Translations under genes and position numbers: made by a program | Part shown: positions 1-7,418 of the stretch, piece by piece | Position numbering within the stretch: position 1 is the stretch's first letter | How the letters are laid out: every line of letters starts with the position of its first letter | The notes under the pieces: model-generated | Databases searched by the model: none | What the model was told of the DNA's origin: nothing | What the model saw: only the letters and a program-made list of their open reading frames with translations | Assembly: GCA_046086245.1 (NCBI GenBank) | Contig: JBJSXB010000160.1 | Location: 1-20,986 of the forward strand | Source of the DNA: F1-20-MAGs016 sp046086245 | Lineage (GTDB): Bacteria > Planctomycetota > Planctomycetia > Pirellulales > UBA1268 | Direction: 5' to 3' | Length of the DNA stretch: 20,986 nt

Positions 1-1766
1 TGCGGGATGTCGACGCTGCCGATGCTCTTCATCCGCTTCTTGCCTTCCTTCTGCTTCGCCCACAGCTTCTTCTTGCGGGAGATATCGCCGCCGTAGCACT
101 TGGCGGTGACGTTTTTGCGCATCGCCGAGATCGTTTCGCGGGCGATGACTTTCGTGCCGATCGCCGCCTGCAGCGCGATCTCGAACATGTGGCGGTCGAT
201 CTCGCCGCGGAGTTTCTTGACGATCGCCCGGCCGCGGCGGTCGGCATCGCGGCGGTCGCAGATGATCGACAGGGCGTCCACCTTCTTGCCGCCGACGAGG
301 ATGTCGAGACGGACGAGGTCGGCGGGAAAGTACCCCACCAGTTCGTAGTCCATCGTGCCGTAGCCGCGGGTCACGCTCTTGAGCTTGTCGTGCATGTCGT
401 AGATCACCTCCGCCAGCGGCAGGTCGAAGGTGAGCATCGCGCGGGTCGGCGACAGGTATTCGGTCTTGAGATAGGTGCCGCGCCGATCGGTGCACAGCTG
501 CATGATCGGGCCGATGTGCTCGACCGGTATGAGAAAGTTGGTGCGCACGACCGGCTGGCGGAACTCCTCGATCTGCCCCGTGTCGGGCACGTCCTGTGGA
601 TTGGTGATCTCGATCGTCTCACCATCGGTCTTCTTGATCTGGTAGGTGACGTTGGGGGCGGTCTGCACGAGGTCGAGATCGGCCTCCTGCTCGAGCCGCT
701 GCTGGATGATCTCCATGTGCAGGAGCCCGAGAAACCCGCAGCGGAAGCCGAAACCGAGGGCCTCGGAGCTCTCCGGCTGGAACTCGAACGACGGATCGTT
801 GATCGCCAGCTTTTCCAGCGAGTCACGGAGCTCCTCGAAGTTCTCCCCCTCGGATGGATAGAGGCCGCAGTAGACCATCCGCTGCGGCGGCTTGTAGCCG
901 GGAAGTGCCGGGGCCCCGTCCTCTCCGGGGATCGTCACCGTGTCGCCGATGTGGACCTGCTTGACGTCCTTGATGTTGCAGACGAGGTAGCCGACCTGCC
1001 CCGCCACGAGGTCGTCGCAGGCGCGGCGCTGGGGCACGAACTGGCCGATCTCGAGGACGTCGTGCGTGACGCCGGTGCGGAGGAAGCGGATCTTCTGCCC
1101 CTTGCGGATCGTCCCCTGCACGACGCGCACGTAGGTGATCGCGCCACGGTAGCTGTCGTAGTGGCTGTCGAAGATCATCGCCTGCAGGGGTGCCGTCGGA
1201 TCCCCGGCCGGCGGCGGGATCCGCTCGATGATCGCCGCCAGGAGGTCGTCGATGCCGATGCCCGTCTTGGCGCTGGCGCGGATTACCTCGCTGGGGTCGA
1301 TCGCCAGGCTCTGCTCCATCTCGGCGAGCACCTCGTCGACGCGCGCGTGGACGAGGTCGACCTTGTTGATCACCGGAACGATGGCGAGATCCTGATTGAT
1401 GGCCGCATAGGCGTTGGCCACCGTCTGCGCCTCCACCCCCTGGAAGGCGTCGACGAGGAGCACGGCCCCCTCGCAGCAGGCGAGGCTCCGCGAGACCTCG
1501 TAATGGAAATCGACGTGCCCCGGGGTGTCGATGAGGTTGAGCTCGTAGGTCTGGCCGCCATGACGGCATTCCATACGGACGGCACGGGCCTTGATCGTGA
1601 TCCCCCGCTGCCGCTCGAGCTCCATGTCGTCGAGCATTTGCTCCTTGAGCTGACGCTTCTCGACGGTGCCGGTTCGCTCGAGGAGGCGGTCGGCGAGCGT
1701 GCTCTTGCCGTGGTCGATGTGGGCGACGATCGAGAAGTTGCGGATCTGCTTGCAGTCGATGGGCAT
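1..1766 (-). CDS. lepA: Elongation factor 4 (LepA), C-terminus cut by window edge
   Basis: Ribosome-associated translational GTPase that acts on stalled or mis-translocated ribosomes and in 30S assembly. The minus-strand frame from ATG 1766 stays open for 588 codons to the left edge. The N-terminus begins MPIDCKQIRNFSIVAHIDHG, with P-loop AHIDHGKST near residue 15, G2 region RGITIKA, G3 DTPGHVDF, and G4 NKVD. The last residues seen (GKKRMKSIGSVDIP) match the conserved LepA tail, so only about 10-15 residues are missing. Family length is about 600 aa. It lies 28 nt downstream of the ROK kinase stop on the same strand. There is no Shine-Dalgarno before the ATG, but a TAGAAT box sits 6 nt upstream, suggesting its own promoter and a leaderless or near-leaderless mRNA (inference). 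Identity is very secure. Confidence 0.97.
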   Translation of the reverse strand, partial: MPIDCKQIRNFSIVAHIDHGKSTLADRLLERTGTVEKRQLKEQMLDDMELERQRGITIKARAVRMECRHGGQTYELNLIDTPGHVDFHYEVSRSLACCEGAVLLVDAFQGVEAQTVANAYAAINQDLAIVPVINKVDLVHARVDEVLAEMEQSLAIDPSEVIRASAKTGIGIDDLLAAIIERIPPPAGDPTAPLQAMIFDSHYDSYRGAITYVRVVQGTIRKGQKIRFLRTGVTHDVLEIGQFVPQRRACDDLVAGQVGYLVCNIKDVKQVHIGDTVTIPGEDGAPALPGYKPPQRMVYCGLYPSEGENFEELRDSLEKLAINDPSFEFQPESSEALGFGFRCGFLGLLHMEIIQQRLEQEADLDLVQTAPNVTYQIKKTDGETIEITNPQDVPDTGQIEEFRQPVVRTNFLIPVEHIGPIMQLCTDRRGTYLKTEYLSPTRAMLTFDLPLAEVIYDMHDKLKSVTRGYGTMDYELVGYFPADLVRLDILVGGKKVDALSIICDRRDADRRGRAIVKKLRGEIDRHMFEIALQAAIGTKVIARETISAMRKNVTAKCYGGDISRKKKLWAKQKEGKKRMKSIGSVDIP

Positions 1767-1772
1767 GGTTGC

Positions 1773-1778
1773 ATTCTA
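1773..1778 (-). promoter_or_regulatory. Candidate -10 box of lepA (leaderless start)
   Basis: On the minus strand TAGAAT (5 of 6 to TATAAT) ends 6 nt before the lepA ATG, in the context GCGGTAGAATGCAACCATG. A normal -10 to +1 distance would place the transcript start at or next to the A of ATG. No convincing -35 is visible and no SD lies between the box and the start codon. Inference only. Confidence 0.35.
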
Positions 1779-1794
1779 CCGCGTCGCGGGGCGG

Positions 1795-2844
1795 TCAGCC
1801 GGTGGACGGGTGCGCCGACCGCCGAAACTCGACGCGGGCGATCCCCGCGGCACCGACGTAGCCGGCGTCCCCCCCGAGCAGGGCGAAGCGGATCGCGGTA
1901 CGCTCGGCGAGGAGCGGAAACGTGCGCTCGCGCACCTCCGCACGGATCCGCTCGATGAACCGCTTGCCCACCGGATGCGCCTCGCCCCCGAAGGTCATCG
2001 CCCCGCCGAGAAGGACGGCGTCGGGGTCGATCGTGTGCATGAGGGTGACGATCCCGATCCCCAGCCACCGGGCCACCTCGAGGATCAGGTCCATCGCCAC
2101 GGCGTCACCGGCCTCGGCTTCCCGTGCCACGAGGATCGGCGTCAACTCCGCACCGTTGGCGACCGCCCGGGCCAGCGATCCGGTGACCCCGCCGGCGAGA
2201 ACCGTGGCGGCGCGGCGCTTCAATGCCGTGGCGCTGGCGTAGGCCTCGAGATGCCCCGTCTTGCCGCAGGGGCACAGCCGCGCGTCGGGGGAGGGATCGA
2301 CGAGGTTGTGGCCGCACTCGGCGCCGTGGCTGTGCGCCCCTTCGAGGGGCTGTCCATCGATGACGATCCCGCCCCCCACGCCGGTGCCGAGCGTGAGCAG
2401 GACCGAACTGCCGAACTCGCGCGCCGAGCCGATCCAGAACTCGCCGAACCCGGCGGCGGTGGCGTCGTTGGAGAACGTGACCGGCAGACCGCAGGCCCGC
2501 GACACCGCGTCACGGACCGCGTAGCCGTCGAACTGGGGTAAGTTGCCGGCGCGGATGATCGTGCCGGCCCTGAGATCTTGCGGGCCCGGCGTGCCCAGGC
2601 CGACACGGGCGATCGCCGTCGGCTCCACGCCGGCCATCCGCGCCACGGTGAGCACCCCCGCGCCCATCCGCCGACAGACGTCGTCGGGGCCGCTTGCGAC
2701 GTGTGTCGGTTCGGTGTGGAAGGCGAGCGTTCGCCCATCGTCGTCCACGAGGCCGACTTTGATGTTCGTGCCGCCGAGATCGACACCGGCGAACAGCGGC
2801 ACCGTGGCGTCGCGGGCCGGGATCCAGTCCACGCGGTCGGGCAT
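1795..2844 (-). CDS. ROK-family sugar kinase (glucokinase-like)
   Basis: Predicted cytoplasmic ATP-dependent hexose kinase of the ROK family, most likely phosphorylating glucose or a related sugar; the substrate cannot be read from sequence. The 349-aa product has the N-terminal phosphate-binding motif VDLGGTNIKVGL (residues 21-32), the catalytic region SNDATAAGFGE with Asp127, the ATP motif LGTGVGGGIV (152-161), and the ROK zinc region with His179 and CPCGKTGHLE (191-200). The usual third Cys of the CxCGxxGC motif is His198 here. The frame is open further upstream, but MPDRVDW at 2844 is the first sensible start: it sits just before the kinase fold and has TGGAG about 12 nt upstream. The longer frame would run through the hairpin at 2868-2900. 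It lies between the peroxidase and lepA, all on the minus strand. ROK transcriptional repressors are excluded because there is no N-terminal helix-turn-helix. Confidence 0.88.
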   Translation of the reverse strand: MPDRVDWIPARDATVPLFAGVDLGGTNIKVGLVDDDGRTLAFHTEPTHVASGPDDVCRRMGAGVLTVARMAGVEPTAIARVGLGTPGPQDLRAGTIIRAGNLPQFDGYAVRDAVSRACGLPVTFSNDATAAGFGEFWIGSAREFGSSVLLTLGTGVGGGIVIDGQPLEGAHSHGAECGHNLVDPSPDARLCPCGKTGHLEAYASATALKRRAATVLAGGVTGSLARAVANGAELTPILVAREAEAGDAVAMDLILEVARWLGIGIVTLMHTIDPDAVLLGGAMTFGGEAHPVGKRFIERIRAEVRERTFPLLAERTAIRFALLGGDAGYVGAAGIARVEFRRSAHPSTG

Positions 2845-2867
2845 CGGCACGCGGCTCCAGCAAACGC

Positions 2868-2900
2868 CATGGCCCCGCCGGCACGACCGGCGGGGCCATG
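2868..2900 (-). terminator. Perfect 14-bp hairpin between peroxidase and ROK kinase
   Basis: CATGGCCCCGCCGG (2868-2881) is the exact reverse complement of 2887-2900, with a 5-nt loop CACGA. It begins 30 nt after the peroxidase stop on the minus strand and ends 23 nt before the ROK ATG. The minus-strand sequence beyond it (GCGTTTGCTGG) has only a three-T run, so it is not a classic intrinsic terminator. It could terminate or attenuate the peroxidase transcript or protect its 3' end. Confidence 0.55.
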
Positions 2901-2930
2901 AATATACGTCGGTTTCCCGGGCGGCGATTT

Positions 2931-4445
2931 TCAGCCGTCCGCCGGCAGGCGGCTCACCTCGACGGTGGGAGTCGGGCCGGTGCAGGCCTTCATGAACTCC
3001 ACCAGATCGGCCTTCTCCTCGGCCGTGAGCTTGAGCGGCCGGATCTTGTCGCTGAGGTGGGGATTGGGGTGGCCTCCCTTGTCGTACCACTCCACGACCT
3101 CCTCGAGGGTCGCCAGCGAGCCGTCGTGCATGTAGGGGGCCGAAAGGGCGACGTTGCGCACCGTCGGCGTCTTGAAAGCCCCCCGGTCCTTGTCGTCCTT
3201 GCTGACGGCAAAGCGGCCGAGATCGGGCTCGGGCTTGTCCATGCCGATGCCGATGTTGTGGTACTTCTCATCGGCGAGGTTCGCGCCGACGTGGCAGGCG
3301 GTGCAATTGCCCTTCTCGGTGAAGAAGATCTCCCGGCCGCGGCGGGCCGACTCGCTCATCGGATGGGCCGCGGCCGCCTCCCGGGCGGCGGCATAGCGTC
3401 GGGCGAGTTCGGGATCGTCGGCGATGTCGTCGGCGTCGAGCGCGGCGAACGGACGAAGTTGCTCGCCGTAATCGTACGCGGACGGCGCGGTGACCAGCAC
3501 ACGCTCGAAGGCGGCGATCGCCTGGCCGACACGGTCGATCGACAGATCGCCGAACACCGCCTCGAACTGCCGGCGGTAGACCGGGATCGCGCCGAGCCGC
3601 TTCACCACCCCTTCGTGCGTGAATCCCATCTCGATCGGATTGGCGATCGGCCCGACCGCCTGGGCCTCGAGCGAATCGACGCGCCCGTCCCAGAACTGCT
3701 TTCCCGAAAGGATGCGGTTGAACGACACGGGCGAATTGCGTCCTCCCTGCTGGCCGCGGATCCCGACCCCGGTCTTCGTGTGGGCCGAGTAGCCCTCGGA
3801 AGGATTGTGGCAACTGGCGCAGCTCACCGTCGCATCGGCCGAGAGGCGCGGATCGAAGTAGAGTTGCCGGCCGAGCTCGATCTTCGCCCGCGACAACGGA
3901 TTGGCGTCGAGTCCGGTGATCTGCCCGGCTCCCTGTGAGAGCCCGAGCGGCAGCACCGGCTCCAGGGCGACCGAGTTTTTCGGATCGGCGAGCCAGCCGT
4001 CGATCTGCTCGAGCGTGATCGGCCCCTGTCCGGGGACACCCGCCGTCAGCGTCGGATCGCCGAGGACGACACGCTCACTGGCCTGGGCGACCCGGGCCGC
4101 CACGGGTGCGGCGACGGGTGGGTCAGCAGCCGGCGGTATGTCAGTCGGCGGTGTGCCAGCCGGCGGAGTGGCGCCGGCCGGGGCGCCCAGATCACGACCC
4201 GCGGCGGTGATCGCCTCGTCGGCCGCCGCCTTGGCGGCGTCGGCCGCGGCCTTGGCGGCGTCGGCCGCCGGCGGCTCGGGCTGCGATACGGCGGCTTCCC
4301 GCACCTCGATCGACTCGACTGCCGTCACCTCGCGGGTGCCGGGCGGCTTGGTAGCTGGCTGGCAGCCCGTCGTGAACAGCAACGCCAAGGCGACGCCCGC
4401 CGGCGTGAGGGCCGGCCGGGGGGATCGAATGCAACGCGAGATCAT
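2931..4445 (-). CDS. Di-heme cytochrome c peroxidase / MauG family, exported
   Basis: Predicted periplasmic two-heme protein of the bacterial cytochrome c peroxidase/MauG family, reducing H2O2 with electrons from small cytochromes or copper proteins; a MauG-like oxidase role is possible. The 504-aa product has an N-terminal hydrophobic segment ending LLFTTGC (imperfect lipobox, so lipid anchoring is uncertain). Next comes a roughly 90-residue Ala/Pro-rich linker containing ADAAKAA repeats, then heme sites CASCH (Cys209, Cys212, His213) and CTACH (Cys381, Cys384, His385). Family hallmarks GIRGQQGGRNSP, FWDGR, ANPIEMG, FKTPTVRNVALSAPYMHDG and the C-terminal LVEFMKAC are present. ATG 4445 was chosen because GGGAG lies 11 nt upstream; an ATG at 4475 has no SD and would add a weak N-terminus. 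It is followed by a strong hairpin before the ROK gene. Physiological electron donor unknown. Confidence 0.9.
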   Translation of the reverse strand: MISRCIRSPRPALTPAGVALALLFTTGCQPATKPPGTREVTAVESIEVREAAVSQPEPPAADAAKAAADAAKAAADEAITAAGRDLGAPAGATPPAGTPPTDIPPAADPPVAAPVAARVAQASERVVLGDPTLTAGVPGQGPITLEQIDGWLADPKNSVALEPVLPLGLSQGAGQITGLDANPLSRAKIELGRQLYFDPRLSADATVSCASCHNPSEGYSAHTKTGVGIRGQQGGRNSPVSFNRILSGKQFWDGRVDSLEAQAVGPIANPIEMGFTHEGVVKRLGAIPVYRRQFEAVFGDLSIDRVGQAIAAFERVLVTAPSAYDYGEQLRPFAALDADDIADDPELARRYAAAREAAAAHPMSESARRGREIFFTEKGNCTACHVGANLADEKYHNIGIGMDKPEPDLGRFAVSKDDKDRGAFKTPTVRNVALSAPYMHDGSLATLEEVVEWYDKGGHPNPHLSDKIRPLKLTAEEKADLVEFMKACTGPTPTVEVSRLPADG

Positions 4446-4616
4446 CACGAGATGTGCTCCCGGAACATGGGACATCGGCCCGGCCCACGGCCGCAGTCGA
4501 TGCGAACCGTATCAATCATTTGAGCAGGTCGGCTCCGGTGGCGAGCGGCCGTGGCACGCCATCGGCACCGCTGGATCGCCGGGGCCGCGCCGCGCACGAC
4601 CGTGCGAGCCACCCGG
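4446..4616. other. Intergenic region between sixA-like gene and peroxidase
   Basis: 171 nt without a gene. It holds an AT-richer patch at about 4505-4525 (unusual in this GC-rich window) that is a plausible site for the peroxidase promoter. A short inverted repeat CGCAC-GACC-GTGCG at 4593-4606, just after the phosphatase stop, could be a weak terminator. No clear -35/-10 pair was found. Confidence 0.3.
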
Positions 4617-5111
4617 TCACTCGTCGAACAATTCGGCGGTCGCCAGCCACTCCAATTCCCCAGGCTGCCCGGGCCCGTCGTCGAGCCGGATCGACGCCAC
4701 CGCGCCCTTGGGCATACGGATCGCCGCGGAGCCGTCGCCGATCGACAGGGCCACCAGGCGACCGACGCAGGGCGCGTGGCCGACCCACGCCACACGGGCG
4801 GCGTCCTGGCCGATCGTCCAATCGATCGACGCCTGCCAGTCCGACCCGGGCGCCAGGGCATCGACCACCTCGATCCGCGCCGCGCCACCGAGTCCCTCGG
4901 CGAGCAGTTCCGCCGTCTGCACCGCGCGCACCAGCGGACTGGTGGCGACGACGTCGATCGCCAGTCCGCCGCGCCGCAGCTTCTCGACCAGCCGGGCGAA
5001 GCGTCGGCATCCCTTGCGGGTCAGGGCGCGTGAGAAATCGTCGCCCGTCGACGAGATCTCCTCGGCCCAGGCGTGACGGACGATCGCGAGACGCGTGGTG
5101 AGCGTGGGCAT
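4617..5111 (-). CDS. SixA-type phosphohistidine phosphatase (histidine phosphatase superfamily)
   Basis: Small cytosolic phosphatase of the histidine phosphatase superfamily, SixA branch; SixA proteins dephosphorylate phosphohistidine on phosphotransfer proteins. The 164-aa product starts MPTLTTRLAIVRHAWAEE. RHA (Arg12-His13) is the SixA variant of the RHG motif and supplies the nucleophilic His. SPLVRAVQTAELL (58-70) carries the conserved Arg, and WVGHAPCVGRLV (109-120) gives the second catalytic His112. Length matches SixA (about 160 aa). The frame is open upstream to an ATG at 5216, but that extension is Pro/Ala-rich and overlaps the upstream gene; ATG 5111 begins directly at the beta strand before RHA. 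It lies 89 nt after the RNase HII-like stop on the same strand. Natural substrate unproven. Confidence 0.85.
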   Translation of the reverse strand: MPTLTTRLAIVRHAWAEEISSTGDDFSRALTRKGCRRFARLVEKLRRGGLAIDVVATSPLVRAVQTAELLAEGLGGAARIEVVDALAPGSDWQASIDWTIGQDAARVAWVGHAPCVGRLVALSIGDGSAAIRMPKGAVASIRLDDGPGQPGELEWLATAELFDE

Positions 5112-5200
5112 CGGCGGGCCTGACGACGGGATGTCCGGATTGTCGCCGGCCGGCGAGTCCCCCGCAATCGCCGGCGGCACGGCGGGCGGCGCCCGGCCCG

Positions 5201-6184
5201 CTACGCGCGACGCCACACCGCGTCACGGTCGATGCCGGCGGCCCGCACGGCCGCCGCGGCGTCGGCCCACCACCGGCGCGCGTCGAGGGGATACCCGGCC
5301 GTCGGCACGAGGCCCGGACAAAGGCTGGTCCAATGGCGGTTGAAGGCCAGCATCGCCAGTTCGCGCACGTACTTGGCCGTCATGCTCGCCAGCGCCACCG
5401 GCACGGTCGATTCGCCGCCGACGGCGAACTCGATCGTGAGCCGCTCGGTGGGCACGGCGTAGCGGCTCGATCGCGGCGTCTCGGCGAGCGTCCGCACAAG
5501 CGGGCAGGAGAAGTGACGACCGACCAGCGCCGCGTAGGCTTTCCGACCACCGTGCCGATCGCACCAGATCACGACCGGTTCCCCGCCCGGGACCGCGGCC
5601 GTGGCGGTGGCGACCTCGGCGCGGATGGTGGCGGCGAGGTCGAGTGTCGTGGCGGAGAGGATGTCGGACTTGTTGTGGCCCGTGTCGAGCAGGGCGTTGA
5701 ACGGCCGCGGATGAACCACCCGGCAGCGGACCGCCGCGAGGCGCAGCCCCTGCCGCGAGAGCGCCGCCGGGACGGCGGCGACGAGGCGGTCGAGCCGGCC
5801 CCGATCGACCGCCACCGGCAGCGGGTGCGCGCGGAAACGCGGCCATTCGGGCGGAAGGTCGTCGGTGGCGCTGCCGAGCCTGGCCTCCAGCGCGGCGCCG
5901 TCTCCGGGGAAGCCGTCTCCGGACAATTCGCCGAGGGCGGCCAGCACCCCCGCCTCGATCGCGTCGAGACCGGCGCCCCGCTGGTAGAGCCGTTTGGAGT
6001 CGCCCCACGGTGCCGCCCCGCCGTTCGCGGCGCCGATCTCCCCGGCGGCCCGCGCGAAGCGGTCGGCGTGCGCGGCGTCGTCGGCCTCGTCGTTCTCCGT
6101 GACGGCCCAGGCCGTCGCTGCCACCACCAGGGGACCGAGATTGGGGCCGTAGCCGGCCTCGTCGGTGCCGATCACCAGGGTCAT
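5201..6184 (-). CDS. Divergent RNase HII-like protein
   Basis: Likely nuclease of the RNase HII/HIII superfamily, which cleaves RNA in RNA-DNA hybrids. The 327-aa product starts MTLVIGTDEAGYGPNLGPLV, closely matching the RNase HII signature GxDEAGRGxxxGP (Asp8, Glu9). Further matches are GDSKRL (61-66; family DSKxL), WCDRHGGRK with Asp209 as the candidate third acid, and SMTAKYVREL (267-276), which corresponds to family SxxAKxxRD with Glu275 in place of Asp. It is about 100 residues longer than typical RNase HII, with the extra length between residues 65 and 200. The start codon overlaps the stop of the upstream methyltransferase gene as ATGA (6181-6184), indicating translational coupling. 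Substrate specificity is inferred from motifs only; it may be a lineage-specific paralog rather than the housekeeping rnhB. Confidence 0.75.
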   Translation of the reverse strand: MTLVIGTDEAGYGPNLGPLVVAATAWAVTENDEADDAAHADRFARAAGEIGAANGGAAPWGDSKRLYQRGAGLDAIEAGVLAALGELSGDGFPGDGAALEARLGSATDDLPPEWPRFRAHPLPVAVDRGRLDRLVAAVPAALSRQGLRLAAVRCRVVHPRPFNALLDTGHNKSDILSATTLDLAATIRAEVATATAAVPGGEPVVIWCDRHGGRKAYAALVGRHFSCPLVRTLAETPRSSRYAVPTERLTIEFAVGGESTVPVALASMTAKYVRELAMLAFNRHWTSLCPGLVPTAGYPLDARRWWADAAAAVRAAGIDRDAVWRRA

Positions 6185-6690
6185 AGTGTCGCCGCCGCGG
6201 GGTGCTGACGGCAATACTCGTAGACGGCGATGGCGGTCGAGGTGGCGGCGTTGAGGCTGTGCGGCAGTCCGGCCATGGGGATCTCGGCGACGCGATCGAG
6301 CCGCGCGAGCACGTCGTCCTCGAGCCCGAGCCGTTCGTTGCCCACGACGAGCACCGTCCGCGGCAGGAAACGAAAACCGAAGAGGCGCTCCGATCCGGTC
6401 GTCTGTTCGAGGCCGACCAACTGCCATCCCTCGGCGCGAAGGCGGTCGAGCACCGGAGGCAGCGACCGGCGGATCTCCAAGGTCACCTGCTCCGCCCCGT
6501 CGCGGGCGATCCGCGTGTCGAGCCCGGCCGCACCGCAGGCGATGACGCGGCGGATGCCGAAGCACCCGCAGGTCCGTACGATGTGGGAGAGATTGACGTG
6601 GCTGCGCATCGCCGCGCACGCCACCACCAGCTCGCGAGGCGTCGCGAGGGTTTCTGGAGGGCGGTGACGGATGTGTGAGAAACGCGGCAT
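6181..6690 (-). CDS. TrmH/SpoU-family RNA 2'-O-methyltransferase
   Basis: Predicted SAM-dependent ribose 2'-O-methyltransferase acting on tRNA or rRNA, with the SPOUT trefoil knot. All three SpoU motifs are seen in the 169-aa product: motif 1 NLSHIVRTCGCFGI (Asn33 to Arg39), motif 2 LVVGNERLGL (114-123), and motif 3 IPMAGLPHSLNAATSTAIAV (137-156). There is no extra N-terminal substrate-binding domain, so this is a minimal form. ATG 6690 begins just before the first strand. The frame is open further upstream, but that portion is low-complexity and antisense to the neighbouring plus-strand gene. No SD is visible. The 5' end overlaps the divergent thioredoxin-like gene by 20 bp, and the 3' end overlaps the RNase HII-like start. 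Target nucleotide unknown. Confidence 0.86.
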   Translation of the reverse strand: MPRFSHIRHRPPETLATPRELVVACAAMRSHVNLSHIVRTCGCFGIRRVIACGAAGLDTRIARDGAEQVTLEIRRSLPPVLDRLRAEGWQLVGLEQTTGSERLFGFRFLPRTVLVVGNERLGLEDDVLARLDRVAEIPMAGLPHSLNAATSTAIAVYEYCRQHPAAATL

Positions 6691-7336
6691 GGCGGGGGGA
6701 CGGATCGCGGAAGGAACGCGGGCGGCCGATCGGTTCGTTCCGGGGGCCGGGGCGGCGACATTGTGGCGTTGCGGCGCCGCGGGTGTCAGCCGGCGCCGTG
6801 TGGTCGCCGCGTGGCTGGTGGCGCTCGGTGCGCTGCCGGCGCTGCCCGCCATCGCGGCGCCCCCTCCCGCCGACAAGCCGACCCTCGCCGCGGTCGATCA
6901 TGCCGGGCTGATGGCGGCGGTCGCCCGGCAGAAGGGCAAGATCGTCGTCCTCGACTGCTGGAGCACCTCCTGCCCGCCGTGCGTGAAGGAGTTTCCGCGC
7001 CTGGTGGCGCTCGAGGAGAAGTACGGCGACCGGGTGGTGTGCATGTCGCTGTCGCTCGACTTCGAGGGCCTCGACCCGGTGGACACGCTGGTGCCGCCGG
7101 TGCTGCGGTTCCTCCAGCAGGTGAAAGCCGGGGGGGTGATCAACCTCATCGCCACCGAGGAGGCCGACGCGATGTACAAGAAGCTCGAACTCGACAGCGT
7201 GCCGGCGGTCTACGTGTGGAAGGCCGACGGGTCGCTCGCCCGCCGGTTCGACGAGGGGGATGCCAAGACGCGCCTCGGACGCCCGTTCACCTACGACGAC
7301 ATCGAGGCGGAGGTCGCGGCGCTGCTGGCGCGATGA
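6671..7336 (+). CDS. Exported thioredoxin-like (TlpA-type) protein
   Basis: Predicted periplasmic thiol-disulfide protein. The 221-aa product has a long n-region, then SRRRVVAAWLVALGALPALP (residues 40-59), a Tat-like twin-arginine signal ending around AIAA, and then a thioredoxin fold. The redox motif is WSTSCPPC (Cys101, Cys104), typical of TlpA/ResA-like proteins, with an additional Cys96 just upstream. A later SVPAVYVWKADG contains the cis-Pro loop (VPA). ATG 6671 is supported by GGAGG at 6656-6660, 10 nt upstream. The n-region of about 40 residues is long, so a downstream start remains possible. The gene is divergent from and overlaps trmH. Substrate or partner unknown; cytochrome maturation or general thiol reduction are the usual roles of relatives. 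Confidence 0.8.
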   Translation: MCEKRGMAGGRIAEGTRAADRFVPGAGAATLWRCGAAGVSRRRVVAAWLVALGALPALPAIAAPPPADKPTLAAVDHAGLMAAVARQKGKIVVLDCWSTSCPPCVKEFPRLVALEEKYGDRVVCMSLSLDFEGLDPVDTLVPPVLRFLQQVKAGGVINLIATEEADAMYKKLELDSVPAVYVWKADGSLARRFDEGDAKTRLGRPFTYDDIEAEVAALLAR

Positions 7337-7405
7337 CGAGGCATCCGCCTTTCGCCGTTGCCCGGCGCCGGCGACCCCCGTAGCCTGACCGGTACGCACG
7401 CCCCT

Positions 7406-7410
7406 GGAGG
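7406..7410 (+). promoter_or_regulatory. Shine-Dalgarno fixing the GTG start of signal peptidase
   Basis: GGAGG lies 8 nt before GTG 7419. This decides the start, because the next in-frame candidates would remove the residues leading into the membrane segment. A TAGCCT at 7381-7386 is a weak -10 candidate. Confidence 0.6.
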
Positions 7411-7418
7411 TCCCGCCC

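Noticed and set aside
189..1958. Long plus-strand open frame (589 codons)
   Set aside because: It is antisense to lepA, whose minus-strand product has all GTPase motifs; the high GC content keeps antisense frames open.
7352..7374. TCGCCG/CGGCGA hairpin after the thioredoxin-like gene as a terminator
   Set aside because: Only 6 bp with an 11-nt loop and no T run; stems like this are expected by chance in sequence this GC-rich.
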